Below are positions 28,690 to 36,610 of a stretch of DNA of 64,000 nt, one piece after another. The notes under the pieces were generated by a model. It did not search any database. It was given only the letters and a program-made list of their open reading frames with translations, and was not told where the DNA came from. Source of the stretch: Fibrobacter sp. UWEL (lineage in GTDB: Bacteria > Fibrobacterota > Fibrobacteria > Fibrobacterales > Fibrobacteraceae); assembly GCF_900142535.1 (NCBI RefSeq), contig NZ_FRBE01000015.1, forward strand, positions 1-64,000. The letters run 5' to 3'. Within the stretch, counting starts at the first letter, position 1, and each line of letters opens with the position of its first letter. The position numbers were made by a program, and so were the translations under genes.

Positions 28690-28718
28690 AACTTAGTTAA
28701 TTATCTGAATAATTTCAA
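28690..28718 (-). promoter_or_regulatory. Probable tRNA-Met promoter
   Basis: On the minus strand TTGAAA (28718-28713), a 17-base spacer and TAAGTT (28695-28690) end 12 bases before the tRNA. Confidence 0.5.
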
Positions 28719-28722
28719 GGGG

Positions 28723-29466
28723 TTATTTGAAATAAACTTCAGATTCTACAAAATCTTTACCCCATTTAATGACCTGCCATCCGGGATTAGAGCTCTTGAG
28801 GCTGAAATAGGGAGTGCTGGGGTCAATTTGCATCTGGCTTGCAGGTGAAACGTGAACCTTCTGACGGCCGAGGGACACTTCGAAGTGATCGTGATAGTGA
28901 CCAGTGAAGATGTGGGTCAGATTAGGGATGCCTGCCAGGACTTCCTGCACTTCAAGCATGTTACGCATGAAGAAGCGGAGATCCATAAAGCGGTGGTTGC
29001 AGAAGCAAGGGGGATGATGCATGAAGACGATGACTTCGTCCTTGACCTTGGCAGCTTCCGCCTTGAGCCAATCCAGCTGGTCGCGGGAGATATCACCTAC
29101 GGCACTGTCCAGGAAGAAGATAGTCCTACCCGCAATATCATAGCGGTAGTAGCATCTGCCATTGTGGACTTTGCCCTTGAGGTCGAAGTACTTTTCCATA
29201 ACCTCAATACGGTCATGGTTACCCGGAATGACGCAGCAGGGAATAGGCAAGCTCTTGACTACTTCGGCTACGTACTTATAAGCGCCCGGTTCGGCATCTT
29301 CGTTTGCAAGGTCACCAGAGAGAACCAACAAATCCAAATCCTTCATGGACTCCGAATGGAGTGCGTCCATGAAATTGGCACGTACATCAATGCCCTGAAC
29401 CAGACTTTCGTCATCGCCGATGTGGAGATCGGAAATCTGGCCAATTTTTAGAAAAGTTGATTTCAT
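28723..29466 (-). CDS. CpdA-like metallophosphoesterase
   Basis: A 247-residue soluble phosphoesterase. Metal-binding blocks in order are QISDLHIGDD, LSGDLAND-type (LSGDLANED), IPGNHDR, FMHHPPCF and FTGHYHDHF. The set matches class III cyclic-nucleotide phosphodiesterases such as CpdA, though GHYH replaces the common GHIH. It may hydrolyse cAMP or related phosphodiesters. Given the cNMP-binding protein at 54103-54903 a cAMP role is possible, but that is inference. Confidence 0.85.
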   Translation of the reverse strand: MKSTFLKIGQISDLHIGDDESLVQGIDVRANFMDALHSESMKDLDLLVLSGDLANEDAEPGAYKYVAEVVKSLPIPCCVIPGNHDRIEVMEKYFDLKGKVHNGRCYYRYDIAGRTIFFLDSAVGDISRDQLDWLKAEAAKVKDEVIVFMHHPPCFCNHRFMDLRFFMRNMLEVQEVLAGIPNLTHIFTGHYHDHFEVSLGRQKVHVSPASQMQIDPSTPYFSLKSSNPGWQVIKWGKDFVESEVYFK

Positions 29467-29820
29467 AAGGTAGGTTTAATATAGCTTAAAAATATCTCAC
29501 AAAGCGAAAAATATTCCAAATAAAGTACTTTTTGTGACATATGTCATGAACGAAATCCGATTTTCAACACCATCTTCAACATCGTTTTGTGAAACACATG
29601 TGAATTGGTATTGAAAACTAGACTTCAACATCTGTCAACGTTGAAAAAAGTGAATAAATTCTCGATTTTCAACATTCGGAAGCTCCAGTGTTAAGTGTAG
29701 AACTTTTTGATGCTCAATAAGTTACACTTTCACAACCGAAAACTTGTCCACTATTCACTAAACCAATTACCATTACTATTTATATAAATATCTAATAATA
29801 ATTAGTAAGTGTGTGAAAAG
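29467..29820. other. AT-rich spacer between phosphoesterase and bactofilin
   Basis: The 354 bases hold no gene. Short GTGAAA/TTTCAC, GTTGAAAA and TATTCAC motifs recur (GTGAATAAA near 29650, TTGTCCACTATTCAC near 29744), echoing the DnaA-box-like motifs in the 42.3-42.7 kb spacer. It contains the promoter of the phosphoesterase gene (minus strand). Confidence 0.4.
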
Positions 29821-30222
29821 TTAGAGGTCGAGCTTCTTTTCGGGCTGAGGCTGAGACTTAGGAGCCTGCTGCTGAGAGTTCTGCTGGAGGTTTACGCCCA
29901 TCTGGCAGTTACCCTGGAACTGAGCGCCTTCCTGAATGATCAGCTGCTTGGTCTTGATGTTGCCAATGAACTTGGAGGTGCTTTCGAGAATGAGCTTTTC
30001 AGCGCATTCAATGTTACCCTTGATGGTACCTGCAATAACAGCAGTCAGGGACTTGACTTCACCTTCAACGTAGCCCTGGCGTTCCACGATGATTTCACCT
30101 TCGATATTTACGCTACCGATGATGTTGCCAGCAACGCGGACGTCGCTCTTACCACTGACGTCGCCCTTGAGAGTGACGCTGTTGCCGATCTGGGTGATTT
30201 CCTGTTCACCTTTAGTTGCCAT
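29821..30222 (-). CDS. Bactofilin
   Basis: A 133-residue cytoskeletal protein. The central DUF583 domain shows the beta-helix repeat pattern (GNSVTLKGDVSGKSDVRVAG, IIGSVNIEGEIIVE, GYVEGEVKS, GTIKGNIECAEKLIL), with a glutamine/proline-rich tail. Bactofilins polymerise without nucleotide and recruit wall enzymes to set cell shape. The start at ATG 30222 is supported by AGGA five bases upstream. It is the last gene of the rsmG-parA-parB-M23-bactofilin operon, 13 bases after the M23 stop. Confidence 0.93.
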   Translation of the reverse strand: MATKGEQEITQIGNSVTLKGDVSGKSDVRVAGNIIGSVNIEGEIIVERQGYVEGEVKSLTAVIAGTIKGNIECAEKLILESTSKFIGNIKTKQLIIQEGAQFQGNCQMGVNLQQNSQQQAPKSQPQPEKKLDL

Positions 30223-30235
30223 GTTTTCCTCGCTA

Positions 30236-31036
30236 TTAGAAGTTAAAGAATAATTCCGGATCCAGCTCTTCACCATTTCTAGAGATGGTATAGTGGAGAT
30301 GGGGACCGGTAGAGTTTCCTGTGGCACCTACTGTACCGATGACATCGCCCTTGGAGACATTGCGTCCCTTGGAAGTGCGGATGTCCTTCATGTGAGAGTA
30401 GGTAGTAATATAACCATTCTGGTGGTTGATGATGACCATGTTTCCAAGGTCATCCTTCTTGCCTGCAAATTCAACTGTGCCGCTGCCTGCCGCAAAGACC
30501 GGATTTCCGGAGGTTGCTGCCAGGTCTACACCCATATGATTTGTTTCTGGGGAGAACTTTTTGCTGACGACACCCACTACAGGTACTACGTTTGGCATTC
30601 TTTCCTGCTTCAAGTGTTCTGCAGGGGATTTCCAACCATGAATTCCTTCAAAATCAATCTCATTTTTCTCGGAAGGAGAGTGTGCGAACTTGTCCTTTTC
30701 AATCAAACTATTGATTTTATTGGAATCATTCTCTACGAACGTTTCAAAGATGTTCTGAAGACGTTCTTCCAGGACCCAAAGTGAGTCAATTCGAGAGAAA
30801 AGTTCTTCGTAGTTTGCGTTTTTCTTTGAAAGCTGAGCGTTTGCAATTTTCAATCGCTCGTAATTAGTAAGAACGCTGGTACCTTTCTTCACTACGAAGA
30901 TACCTGCAATCACTCCAACGAGGAAAACTACGGCAAAAATCTTTGCCAGAGTGAACCACAGGGCATGCAGACGGTATTTTCTGATTCCCTGGGAGTCTTC
31001 CGGAATGATCTGGATTGTGTAATACTTACCTTTCAA
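30236..31036 (-). CDS. Membrane-anchored M23 (LytM-type) endopeptidase
   Basis: A 266-residue wall enzyme. One transmembrane segment (about 29-50) and a coiled coil (about 55-105) precede the M23 domain, which keeps its zinc and catalytic residues: NHMGVDLAA and GPHLHYTI. It should cut peptide cross-links in the periplasm. The start codon is TTG at 31036, 16 bases past the parB stop. The bactofilin next to it is the expected cytoskeletal partner, as in Helicobacter Csd1/CcmA-type systems. Confidence 0.9.
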   Translation of the reverse strand: MKGKYYTIQIIPEDSQGIRKYRLHALWFTLAKIFAVVFLVGVIAGIFVVKKGTSVLTNYERLKIANAQLSKKNANYEELFSRIDSLWVLEERLQNIFETFVENDSNKINSLIEKDKFAHSPSEKNEIDFEGIHGWKSPAEHLKQERMPNVVPVVGVVSKKFSPETNHMGVDLAATSGNPVFAAGSGTVEFAGKKDDLGNMVIINHQNGYITTYSHMKDIRTSKGRNVSKGDVIGTVGATGNSTGPHLHYTISRNGEELDPELFFNF

Positions 31037-31051
31037 GATTTGTTCCCCGGA

Positions 31052-32062
31052 TTAACGGTTTTCCATCAGTTCCTGAATGCGGGTCAGGTCATCCATGCTG
31101 TAGTAGTTGATGACGATGGTACCCTTGGACTCGGATGCGGCACTGGGGTTCAGCTGGACCTTGGTGCCGAAGAAAGTTTCAAGACGATTTTCGAACTGCT
31201 TCAGGTCGGCGCTCAGTTCCTTCTTGGGAGCGGGCTGGGCTGCCGGCTGGGATTCGCTCGGATTTTCAATATTCTGTTCACCTTGTTCACTGCCAGTGTG
31301 AACTTCGATCTCTGCAGAAGTCGGAGTGTTGATATCTTCGCCGCGGGAAATTGCTTCCAGCTGGCGGACGTTCAGACCTTCTTCGATAGCGCGACGGGCA
31401 ATCTCTTCCGGATTGTCAATCTTGTCGGAGCAGAGCACGCGGGCTGCACCGGAAGAAATCTTGCCTTCCTGAATCCAGGAAAGAACCTGGGCAGGCAGCT
31501 TCAACAGGCGAAGTGCGTTGGTAATGGCGGAGCGGGACTTACCAACAGTCTTGGCCAAATCATCGTGAGTATAGTCGTGAAGATCAATCAACTGTTGATA
31601 GGATTGTGCAACTTCCACAGGATTCAAGTCCACACGCTGGATATTTTCGATGAGGGCCCATTCGCCCATGATCTTGTCATCCAGGTTTTCGTAGACCTGT
31701 GCCTTGATGGTGGAAAGTCCGGCCAGCTTGGTAGCGCGGGTACGACGTTCACCGCTGATAATCTGGTAGCGGTCGCCCACCTTGCGAACGGCGATGGGCT
31801 GGATCAGGCCATGCTTCTCGATAGTTTCGGCAAGTTCAACCAGTTCGTCGTCGTTGAAAGTCTTGCGGGGCTGGAAAGGGTTGGGGTCCACCAGGTTCAC
31901 GTCGATTTCAACAATCTTCTGCTGATTGTCGCTTTCGGCGGCTGCATTGTTGATAGATCCGTTTTCTGCTGCGGGCTGTTCCTGGTTTACAGGAGTTTCT
32001 GCGGAGTGGTCCTTCAAGATGTCAGCGAGACTACGTCCCAGAGAAAAAGATTTCTTACCCAT
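31052..32062 (-). CDS. parB: Chromosome partitioning protein ParB
   Basis: A 336-residue CTPase clamp that loads at parS. After a low-complexity N-terminal part, the ParB core spans about 60-150: NPFQPRKTF, GLIQPIAVRK, ISGERRTRATKLAGL (CTP-binding GERRxRA box), ENIQRVDLNPVE. The HTH is YTHDDLAKTVGKSRSAITNALRLL. A long acidic linker leads to the dimerisation domain at the C-terminus. I start at ATG 32062, which has AAGGA upstream. Its DNA sites are the parS copies at 33.6-42.5 kb. Confidence 0.96.
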   Translation of the reverse strand: MGKKSFSLGRSLADILKDHSAETPVNQEQPAAENGSINNAAAESDNQQKIVEIDVNLVDPNPFQPRKTFNDDELVELAETIEKHGLIQPIAVRKVGDRYQIISGERRTRATKLAGLSTIKAQVYENLDDKIMGEWALIENIQRVDLNPVEVAQSYQQLIDLHDYTHDDLAKTVGKSRSAITNALRLLKLPAQVLSWIQEGKISSGAARVLCSDKIDNPEEIARRAIEEGLNVRQLEAISRGEDINTPTSAEIEVHTGSEQGEQNIENPSESQPAAQPAPKKELSADLKQFENRLETFFGTKVQLNPSAASESKGTIVINYYSMDDLTRIQELMENR

Positions 32063-32110
32063 AAAATTTTTCCTTATTCTTCCTGCGCTCACTTAAGTTT
32101 CATATGTAAC

Positions 32111-32138
32111 GTCATTCCGAGCGAAGCGAAGAAACTAG
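32111..32138 (-). repeat. Dispersed short repeat, copy 2
   Basis: Reverse-orientation copy of the repeat at 2582-2608, containing CCGAGCGAAGCGAAGAA. It lies in the 168-base gap between parA and parB, splitting two genes that are usually close together. Confidence 0.75.
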
Positions 32139-32230
32139 CGATTTATTATTCTCTACTTCTTTTTAATACGTGCGGAAAGATCCTGCGGACTTACTTGTCC
32201 TTGTGTTGGATTGAAGATCCAGAACAAGTA

Positions 32231-33016
32231 CTACTTGTCCTTGTTCAGGATTTCCTCGGCCAGCTTCATGTATGCCTGGGCACCGCTGCTCTGTACATCG
32301 TAAAGGATGGCGGGCTTGCCGTGGGAGGGTGCTTCGCTCAGTTTCACGTTGCGCGGAATCATTGCCTGGAACACGGTGTCGCTCAGGTTTTCGCGGACTT
32401 CTTCCGCAACCTGCTTGGAGAGGCTGAGGCGGGAGTCGTACATGGTCAGGAGGGCGCCTTCGATCTTCAGGCCGGCGTTCAAATTTTTCTGGACTTCGCG
32501 GATGGTCTTGAAGAGTTCGGTCATACCCTGCAGTGCATAATATTCACACTGCACCGGAATCAGCACGCTAGTTGCTGCGGTCAGGACGTTCAATGTTAAT
32601 AAGTTCAGGCTGGGAGGTGCATCGATGATGATGTACTCGAAGGACTGCTTCAGGATGTTGATCACTCGTTCCAGACGGTGTTCGCGGCTCATGGCGTTCA
32701 CCAGTTCAATTTCCATGACAGCCAGGTCCGGTCCGGAAGTGATGACCTTCAGGAAATCCAGGGTGGTGTCCAGGATGGCAGGCTTCAAGTTTTCGTAAGT
32801 AATGTTGTCCGGGTTGACGGCCAAGTCCAGGATTTCGTGGGCGTCCACTTCCTGGCTTTCGTTGAAGCCCAGACCCTGGGATGCGTTACCCTGGGGGTCC
32901 ATGTCGATCAGAAGAGTCTTCTTTTCGAGGGCGGCAAAACTGGCAGCCAGGTTCACGGCGGTAGTGGTCTTACCCACGCCACCCTTCTGGTTGCATATAG
33001 CGATCACTTTACTCAT
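32231..33016 (-). CDS. parA: Chromosome partitioning ATPase ParA
   Basis: A 261-residue Soj/ParA ATPase. The deviant Walker A is KGGVGKTTTAVNLA (residues 11-24, signature Lys11 and Lys16), then LLIDMDPQGNASQGL and IIIDAPPSLNLLTLNVL. It forms a DNA-bound gradient that moves ParB-parS complexes. Its ATG overlaps the rsmG stop codon (ATGA), so translation is coupled. Confidence 0.97.
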   Translation of the reverse strand: MSKVIAICNQKGGVGKTTTAVNLAASFAALEKKTLLIDMDPQGNASQGLGFNESQEVDAHEILDLAVNPDNITYENLKPAILDTTLDFLKVITSGPDLAVMEIELVNAMSREHRLERVINILKQSFEYIIIDAPPSLNLLTLNVLTAATSVLIPVQCEYYALQGMTELFKTIREVQKNLNAGLKIEGALLTMYDSRLSLSKQVAEEVRENLSDTVFQAMIPRNVKLSEAPSHGKPAILYDVQSSGAQAYMKLAEEILNKDK

Positions 33017-33660
33017 TCGTTACCTCTTGTAACAAGGGCATATTCCTGTTCTTCCTGGGGCAGTGCATATTTATATATGTGTACTGCCGGATCGTTTTCC
33101 AGGTGAACGATATTATTGAAACTCTTCAGGGTCACAAATTGGCCACCGCGGGCCAGACCCGGCTGGGCGCGTTCCCAGTCATTTTCAAAAGTGGAGAGGG
33201 CGCGGCAGCTGACAAAATCCAGATAGGCAAGACCGGAAGTTTCGAAACGCTTGCCAACGACAGTCATGTTATCCAGGTGCAGCTGGTCTTTGACGAAGTT
33301 CATGAACTGCACTCGCTTGTTGCGAGGTTCCACTGCATAGAACTGGACTTCCGGCATGGCGATGGCCAGCGGGAAACTGGGACAACCTGCGCCCGCACCC
33401 ATATCGGCCCAACGCTTACCCTTCAAATCTTTACCTATATATATATAAGGCACCAGAGAGTCCGCGATATGTCTAGACAAGAATTTTTGAGAATCCTTTT
33501 CGGATATCAGGTTGCCATACTCCTTGGTATCCACAACCAGGTCGGCAAACTTATAAAGCTTGTCTAAGGTCTCTGCAGACAGTTCCACCCCATTGGAGGC
33601 CAGGAAGTGGTTCAAAAGATTCTTCTGTTCTTCGTTTTCAGAATAATGCATAAGTGTCAT
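33013..33660 (-). CDS. rsmG: 16S rRNA (guanine-N7) methyltransferase RsmG
   Basis: A 215-residue SAM-dependent enzyme that methylates G527 of 16S rRNA. Motifs: SRHIADSLVPY, the SAM loop ADMGAGAGCPSFPLAI, YAVEPRNKRVQFMNFV and SCRALSTFENDW. I start at ATG 33660. A longer frame to 33690 would translate the parS site at 33665-33688, which more likely lies in the leader; ATG 33651 is another option. First gene of the par operon, as in many genomes, but without the usual mnmG upstream. Confidence 0.93.
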   Translation of the reverse strand: MTLMHYSENEEQKNLLNHFLASNGVELSAETLDKLYKFADLVVDTKEYGNLISEKDSQKFLSRHIADSLVPYIYIGKDLKGKRWADMGAGAGCPSFPLAIAMPEVQFYAVEPRNKRVQFMNFVKDQLHLDNMTVVGKRFETSGLAYLDFVSCRALSTFENDWERAQPGLARGGQFVTLKSFNNIVHLENDPAVHIYKYALPQEEQEYALVTRGNE

Positions 33661-33668
33661 TTTTGAAA

Positions 33669-33684
33669 TGTTCCACGTGGAACA
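33669..33684. promoter_or_regulatory. parS site 1
   Basis: TGTTCCACGTGGAACA, a perfect 16-bp palindrome (extended palindrome 33665-33688), matching the widely conserved parS consensus TGTTNCACGTGAAACA apart from one symmetric change. It lies in the leader of the rsmG-parA-parB operon. Confidence 0.93.
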
Positions 33685-33766
33685 TTTCAAGCAAGGAAAA
33701 ATTTAGATATACTCAAAAAGGAAATCAACAAAAGGTTTGTTTACGAGCGCATTTATTTAAAATAGT

Positions 33767-33775
33767 TGTGGATAA
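33767..33775 (-). promoter_or_regulatory. DnaA-box sequence
   Basis: TGTGGATAA, the exact complement of the consensus TTATCCACA, in the AT-rich divergent spacer 33661-33816 beside parS site 1. Two other exact matches occur in the window (7984, 37663), so one copy alone proves little. Confidence 0.5.
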
Positions 33776-33816
33776 ATTTTTAATTTGTGTTAGGTTTTTG
33801 TTTATATATTTGAGTC

Positions 33817-34401
33817 GTGGAAAAATTAGTTCGAGTCAATAGCGGAACAATCTGGAAGGTAGCAGCTTTTATTGCTGCTATATGGGCCATCTATTTGAGT
33901 TGTAATTACCTGCTGGAAGACCCGTTGCTTTTTGTCCTTTTTGGAACTCTGGCGATTTGTTGTTTGCCGGAACTCTATGGGGTGATGGTTCTTTCCCCGA
34001 GAAGAATTGAGAAAGATGAGGAAGGCTATTACAAGATAAAGTTCCTTTTCATTGACCACTATATTAGCCAGGATGACTTGACATTTGAGGAAGATGGCAG
34101 CGGTGTCTACATGTATTTTGGTAGAAAAATGGACAAGTTCGGATTCTTTTTCGATGAGGAAAAAATCCAGGAACACAAGATTTCTTACATTAGAATAATA
34201 CTTCAGATGTTTGGATTGTCCTATGGTTCTACCTATACTTATTTAGTGGGGCGTGACTATATATATGTAGGCGATGGTGATCCTCAGGACTTTTTTGCGG
34301 ATAGACGTAAGCCTAAAGAAAAGAAACCTCCTGAACCAGAAATAGAGGAAATCCCTCCTGAGAGGGATAACCCTTACGGAATTGAATTGCCGGAAGAATA
34401 G
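33817..34401 (+). CDS. Membrane protein of unknown function, paralogue A
   Basis: A 194-residue protein with two N-terminal hydrophobic segments (about 13-30 and 35-57) and a soluble C-terminal part ending in a proline/glutamate-rich tail, EEIPPERDNPYGIELPEE. The same tail and general layout occur in the gene at 34933-35577, also with GRDY.Y.GDGDP..FF before it. The family is unknown to me. Start GTG; TATATT lies six bases before it, suggesting leaderless translation. Confidence 0.72.
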   Translation: MEKLVRVNSGTIWKVAAFIAAIWAIYLSCNYLLEDPLLFVLFGTLAICCLPELYGVMVLSPRRIEKDEEGYYKIKFLFIDHYISQDDLTFEEDGSGVYMYFGRKMDKFGFFFDEEKIQEHKISYIRIILQMFGLSYGSTYTYLVGRDYIYVGDGDPQDFFADRRKPKEKKPPEPEIEEIPPERDNPYGIELPEE

Positions 34402-34411
34402 GAACTTGAAT

Positions 34412-34915
34412 ATGCTGGAAATTGAAATTGTCTCTGGTGATATTACCAAGCTAAAAGTGGATGCCATTGTAAACGCTGCCAACTGTTCCTTGCTGGGAGG
34501 TGGCGGTGTGGATGGCGCTATCCATCGTGCTGCCGGTCGTGAATTGTTGATGGCTTGCATGAAGTTTGGCAGTTGCCAGACAGGCGAAGCCCGAATCACT
34601 CCCGGGTTCAAGTTGCCCGCAAAGTTCGTCATCCATACTCCCGGTCCCATCTATAGGGATGGTCAACATGGGGAGCCGGAATTGTTGAAATCCTGCTACG
34701 AGAACTCCATGAAGTTGGCTGAGGAAAATGGTTGCGAGACCGTGGCCTTCCCCGCTATCTCCACCGGAGTGTACGGATATCCCTGGGAAGCCGCTACCCA
34801 GATCGCTATTCAGACTGTGAATAATTTTCCCTGCAAGTCTGTTAAGAAAGTAATCTTCTGTTGCTTTGGGGATGAAATGTTGAAGATCTACCAGGATGTT
34901 CTGAAAGAATTATAG
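34412..34915 (+). CDS. Macro-domain ADP-ribose hydrolase
   Basis: A 167-residue single macro domain of the O-acetyl-ADP-ribose deacetylase (YmdB/MacroD) type. The catalytic loop is complete: VNAANCSLLGGGGVDGAIHRAAG, with PAISTGVYGYPWEAA as the second loop. It removes ADP-ribose from proteins or from O-acetyl-ADP-ribose. Start ATG 34412 with AGGAA upstream. It sits ten bases after paralogue A and 17 before paralogue B, probably in one operon. Confidence 0.93.
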   Translation: MLEIEIVSGDITKLKVDAIVNAANCSLLGGGGVDGAIHRAAGRELLMACMKFGSCQTGEARITPGFKLPAKFVIHTPGPIYRDGQHGEPELLKSCYENSMKLAEENGCETVAFPAISTGVYGYPWEAATQIAIQTVNNFPCKSVKKVIFCCFGDEMLKIYQDVLKEL

Positions 34916-34932
34916 GGAGCAATAGGTTAGGA

Positions 34933-35577
34933 ATGGAAAGACTTGTTCTGGTAAAGACTACGAACTACAAGACGGGCTTGTTTGTCTTTGGTGGTTTTAT
35001 TCTTTTTGTTTTGGGAAACGTAGCGTGGGATTATATCAAGTCAGACAAGTCAGTACCAATAGACCCTAGCATGTATGTTTTGGGTGCGGCATTTATGACT
35101 GCCTGGGTGGCTTTTGCATTGCGCATGTTCTTTTATGCTTATCCCCGCAGTATTACAAAATTGCCGGATGGCTTCTATGAAGTCAGAACAGGATTAATCA
35201 AACATCTTGTTGCACAGGAAGAATTGGAGTTTAGCAGGTCATCCTTGCGCAAGGGGTTTAAAGATTATGACCTTTACTTTGATTATGTGGTGGTTCCCTA
35301 TACTTTGCTCAACGGGAGAGTGCGTCTAGTTTTTGAAAAAGATATCCCATTACCCGTAGATGATGATGGACTTGTCATACGTAATTCAAATTTGTGGGAC
35401 AATTCAAAGCTTGCTCTTGTTATCGGAAGGGATTATAAATATGAAGGTGATGGGGATCCTTATAACTTTTTCAGGGATACCAGACCTCCTGAAAGGAAGA
35501 AGCCGCCTAAACCGAAAGTAGAGGAAATTCCTCCTGAAAGGGATAATCCATACGGAATTGAACTACCTGACGAATAG
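34933..35577 (+). CDS. Membrane protein of unknown function, paralogue B
   Basis: A 214-residue protein with two hydrophobic segments (about 14-33 and 46-72) and a soluble part with a C-terminal tail EEIPPERDNPYGIELPDE, nearly identical to paralogue A at 33817-34401. Both share an SITKLPDGFYEVR/RRIEKDEEGYYKIK-type segment after the second hydrophobic stretch. No known domain. It is separated from paralogue A by the macro-domain gene. Confidence 0.72.
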   Translation: MERLVLVKTTNYKTGLFVFGGFILFVLGNVAWDYIKSDKSVPIDPSMYVLGAAFMTAWVAFALRMFFYAYPRSITKLPDGFYEVRTGLIKHLVAQEELEFSRSSLRKGFKDYDLYFDYVVVPYTLLNGRVRLVFEKDIPLPVDDDGLVIRNSNLWDNSKLALVIGRDYKYEGDGDPYNFFRDTRPPERKKPPKPKVEEIPPERDNPYGIELPDE

Positions 35578-35583
35578 TCTAAT

Positions 35584-35599
35584 TGTTTCACGTGAAACA
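35584..35599. promoter_or_regulatory. parS site 2
   Basis: TGTTTCACGTGAAACA, a perfect palindrome and exact match to the parS consensus, seven bases after paralogue B. Confidence 0.95.
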
Positions 35600-35624
35600 C
35601 GATCGAGCCGAATGTCGCGGCAGG

Positions 35625-35798
35625 GAGCTTGCTCACTGACATGACTGAGGCGAAGAGTGTAGTATTAAAACGAAGTTTTAATACCAACATGCAGACCGAG
35701 AGCAGCGGCCAAGCTTGCTTGGACATGACCGAGCATGAGCATGTAGCGTACGAAGTACGCCAACATTTGCAAACCGCAGGGTGTAGCATGCCAACACA
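35625..35798. repeat. Array of hairpins with differing stems
   Basis: Between parS site 2 and the YkgJ gene. Module X is GAGC-tt-GCTC (35625-35634), then CCAAGC-tt-GCTTGG (35709-35722), each followed by GACATGACYGAG. Module Y is TGT-A-stem-gaa-stem-CA-ACA with stems GTATTAAAAC/GTTTTAATAC (35662-35684), GCGTAC/GTACGC (35746-35760), and a loopless GCATGC (35786-35791). The flanks are conserved while the stem bases change in a paired way. Confidence 0.7.
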
Positions 35799-35821
35799 GT
35801 TGAGCTTGTCGAAGGGTCTAG
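35799..35821. repeat. Dispersed short repeat, variant
   Basis: GTTGAGCTTGTCGAAGGG followed by TCTAG. It resembles the CTTCGACAAGCTCAA-type intergenic repeats found in many bacteria, and the TCTAG end is shared with other repeat copies in the window. Confidence 0.5.
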
Positions 35822-35869
35822 CCATTCCCAAGGTCCTTTGCTAGATTTGCCTTCAACAAGAAGGCATTT

Positions 35870-36559
35870 ATGATTTCTGAAATTGCCCCTGTACTTGAAA
35901 AGTTGAGGGGTACTGAAGAATACGACATCCTCGTCGAGATGGATGCTGTTTACTCCCGGATTGAAACGAAACAACGGGAATGGTTTGAAAAGTCCAAGTT
36001 CACCTGCCCTAAAGGATGCGGCACCTGCTGTGAACATTTCGAGCCGGATCTACTAGAAAGCGAAGCACTGTACATGGCCGCCTGGCTGATAAGTAATCAA
36101 CCAGAAACGATAACCAAAATGTTCCACGTGGAACATTTTGGGGCGAACGAAGAATCCCAACATTGCCCCTTTTATCGTTCTGATCTTGAGGGTGGAAAGT
36201 ATCCAGGCCACTGTTCTATTTATGGTGGGCGGGCATCTATCTGCCGTCTATTTGGTGCTGCCGGATCTCGGGACAAGCATGGTCAGGAGGTATGGAAACC
36301 TTGCAAGTTTTACCCTGCGGAAGAACTTGCTGCCGTCAAAACTCTGTCCGGAGAACCCATCCTCCATCGACAATATACTGCCGACGAAGTCCAGAATCTG
36401 TTCGGTTGTCTCCCTCCGGTCATGAGTGACATGATGGAGCAGGAAGAATGTTTTACTCCTGACGATGACTCCTCCACCCTAATTCACGACATCCTGCCCA
36501 AGTACATCCAGCGCCTCCTTTGGATTATGGATTTGAACTCCGGGAAGGACCCTATATAA
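35870..36559 (+). CDS. YkgJ-family cysteine-cluster protein
   Basis: A 229-residue protein with the zinc/iron-chelating YkgJ pattern: FTCPKGCGTCCEHF near residue 44, then HCPFY, GHCSIYGGRASICRLFG and WKPCKFYP. The role is unknown; metal binding is inferred from family. Its middle contains MFHVEHF, which is the translation of a perfect parS site at 36120-36135, located between the first and second cysteine clusters. Confidence 0.85.
   Translation: MISEIAPVLEKLRGTEEYDILVEMDAVYSRIETKQREWFEKSKFTCPKGCGTCCEHFEPDLLESEALYMAAWLISNQPETITKMFHVEHFGANEESQHCPFYRSDLEGGKYPGHCSIYGGRASICRLFGAAGSRDKHGQEVWKPCKFYPAEELAAVKTLSGEPILHRQYTADEVQNLFGCLPPVMSDMMEQEECFTPDDDSSTLIHDILPKYIQRLLWIMDLNSGKDPI
36120..36135. promoter_or_regulatory. 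parS site 3, inside the YkgJ gene
   Basis: TGTTCCACGTGGAACA, identical to site 1, within the coding sequence. Confidence 0.92.
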
Positions 36560-36575
36560 AAAAGTGGAATTTCTT

Positions 36576-36606
36576 TTGACAATTTTAAGATGAGAACCGA
36601 TATAAT
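36576..36606 (+). promoter_or_regulatory. Promoter of candidate small RNA
   Basis: TTGACA (36576-36581) and a perfect TATAAT (36601-36606) with a 19-base spacer, pointing into a gene-free 177-base gap. The first transcribed base would be about 36611-36613. Confidence 0.6.
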
Positions 36607-36610
36607 ATAC

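Noticed and set aside
30965-32599. Long open frame opposite parB and parA
   Set aside because: Antisense to conserved par genes; no start signal or domain.
35625-35798. Possible CRISPR array
   Set aside because: The repeated units are short, their stems differ and there are no regular spacers or cas genes.
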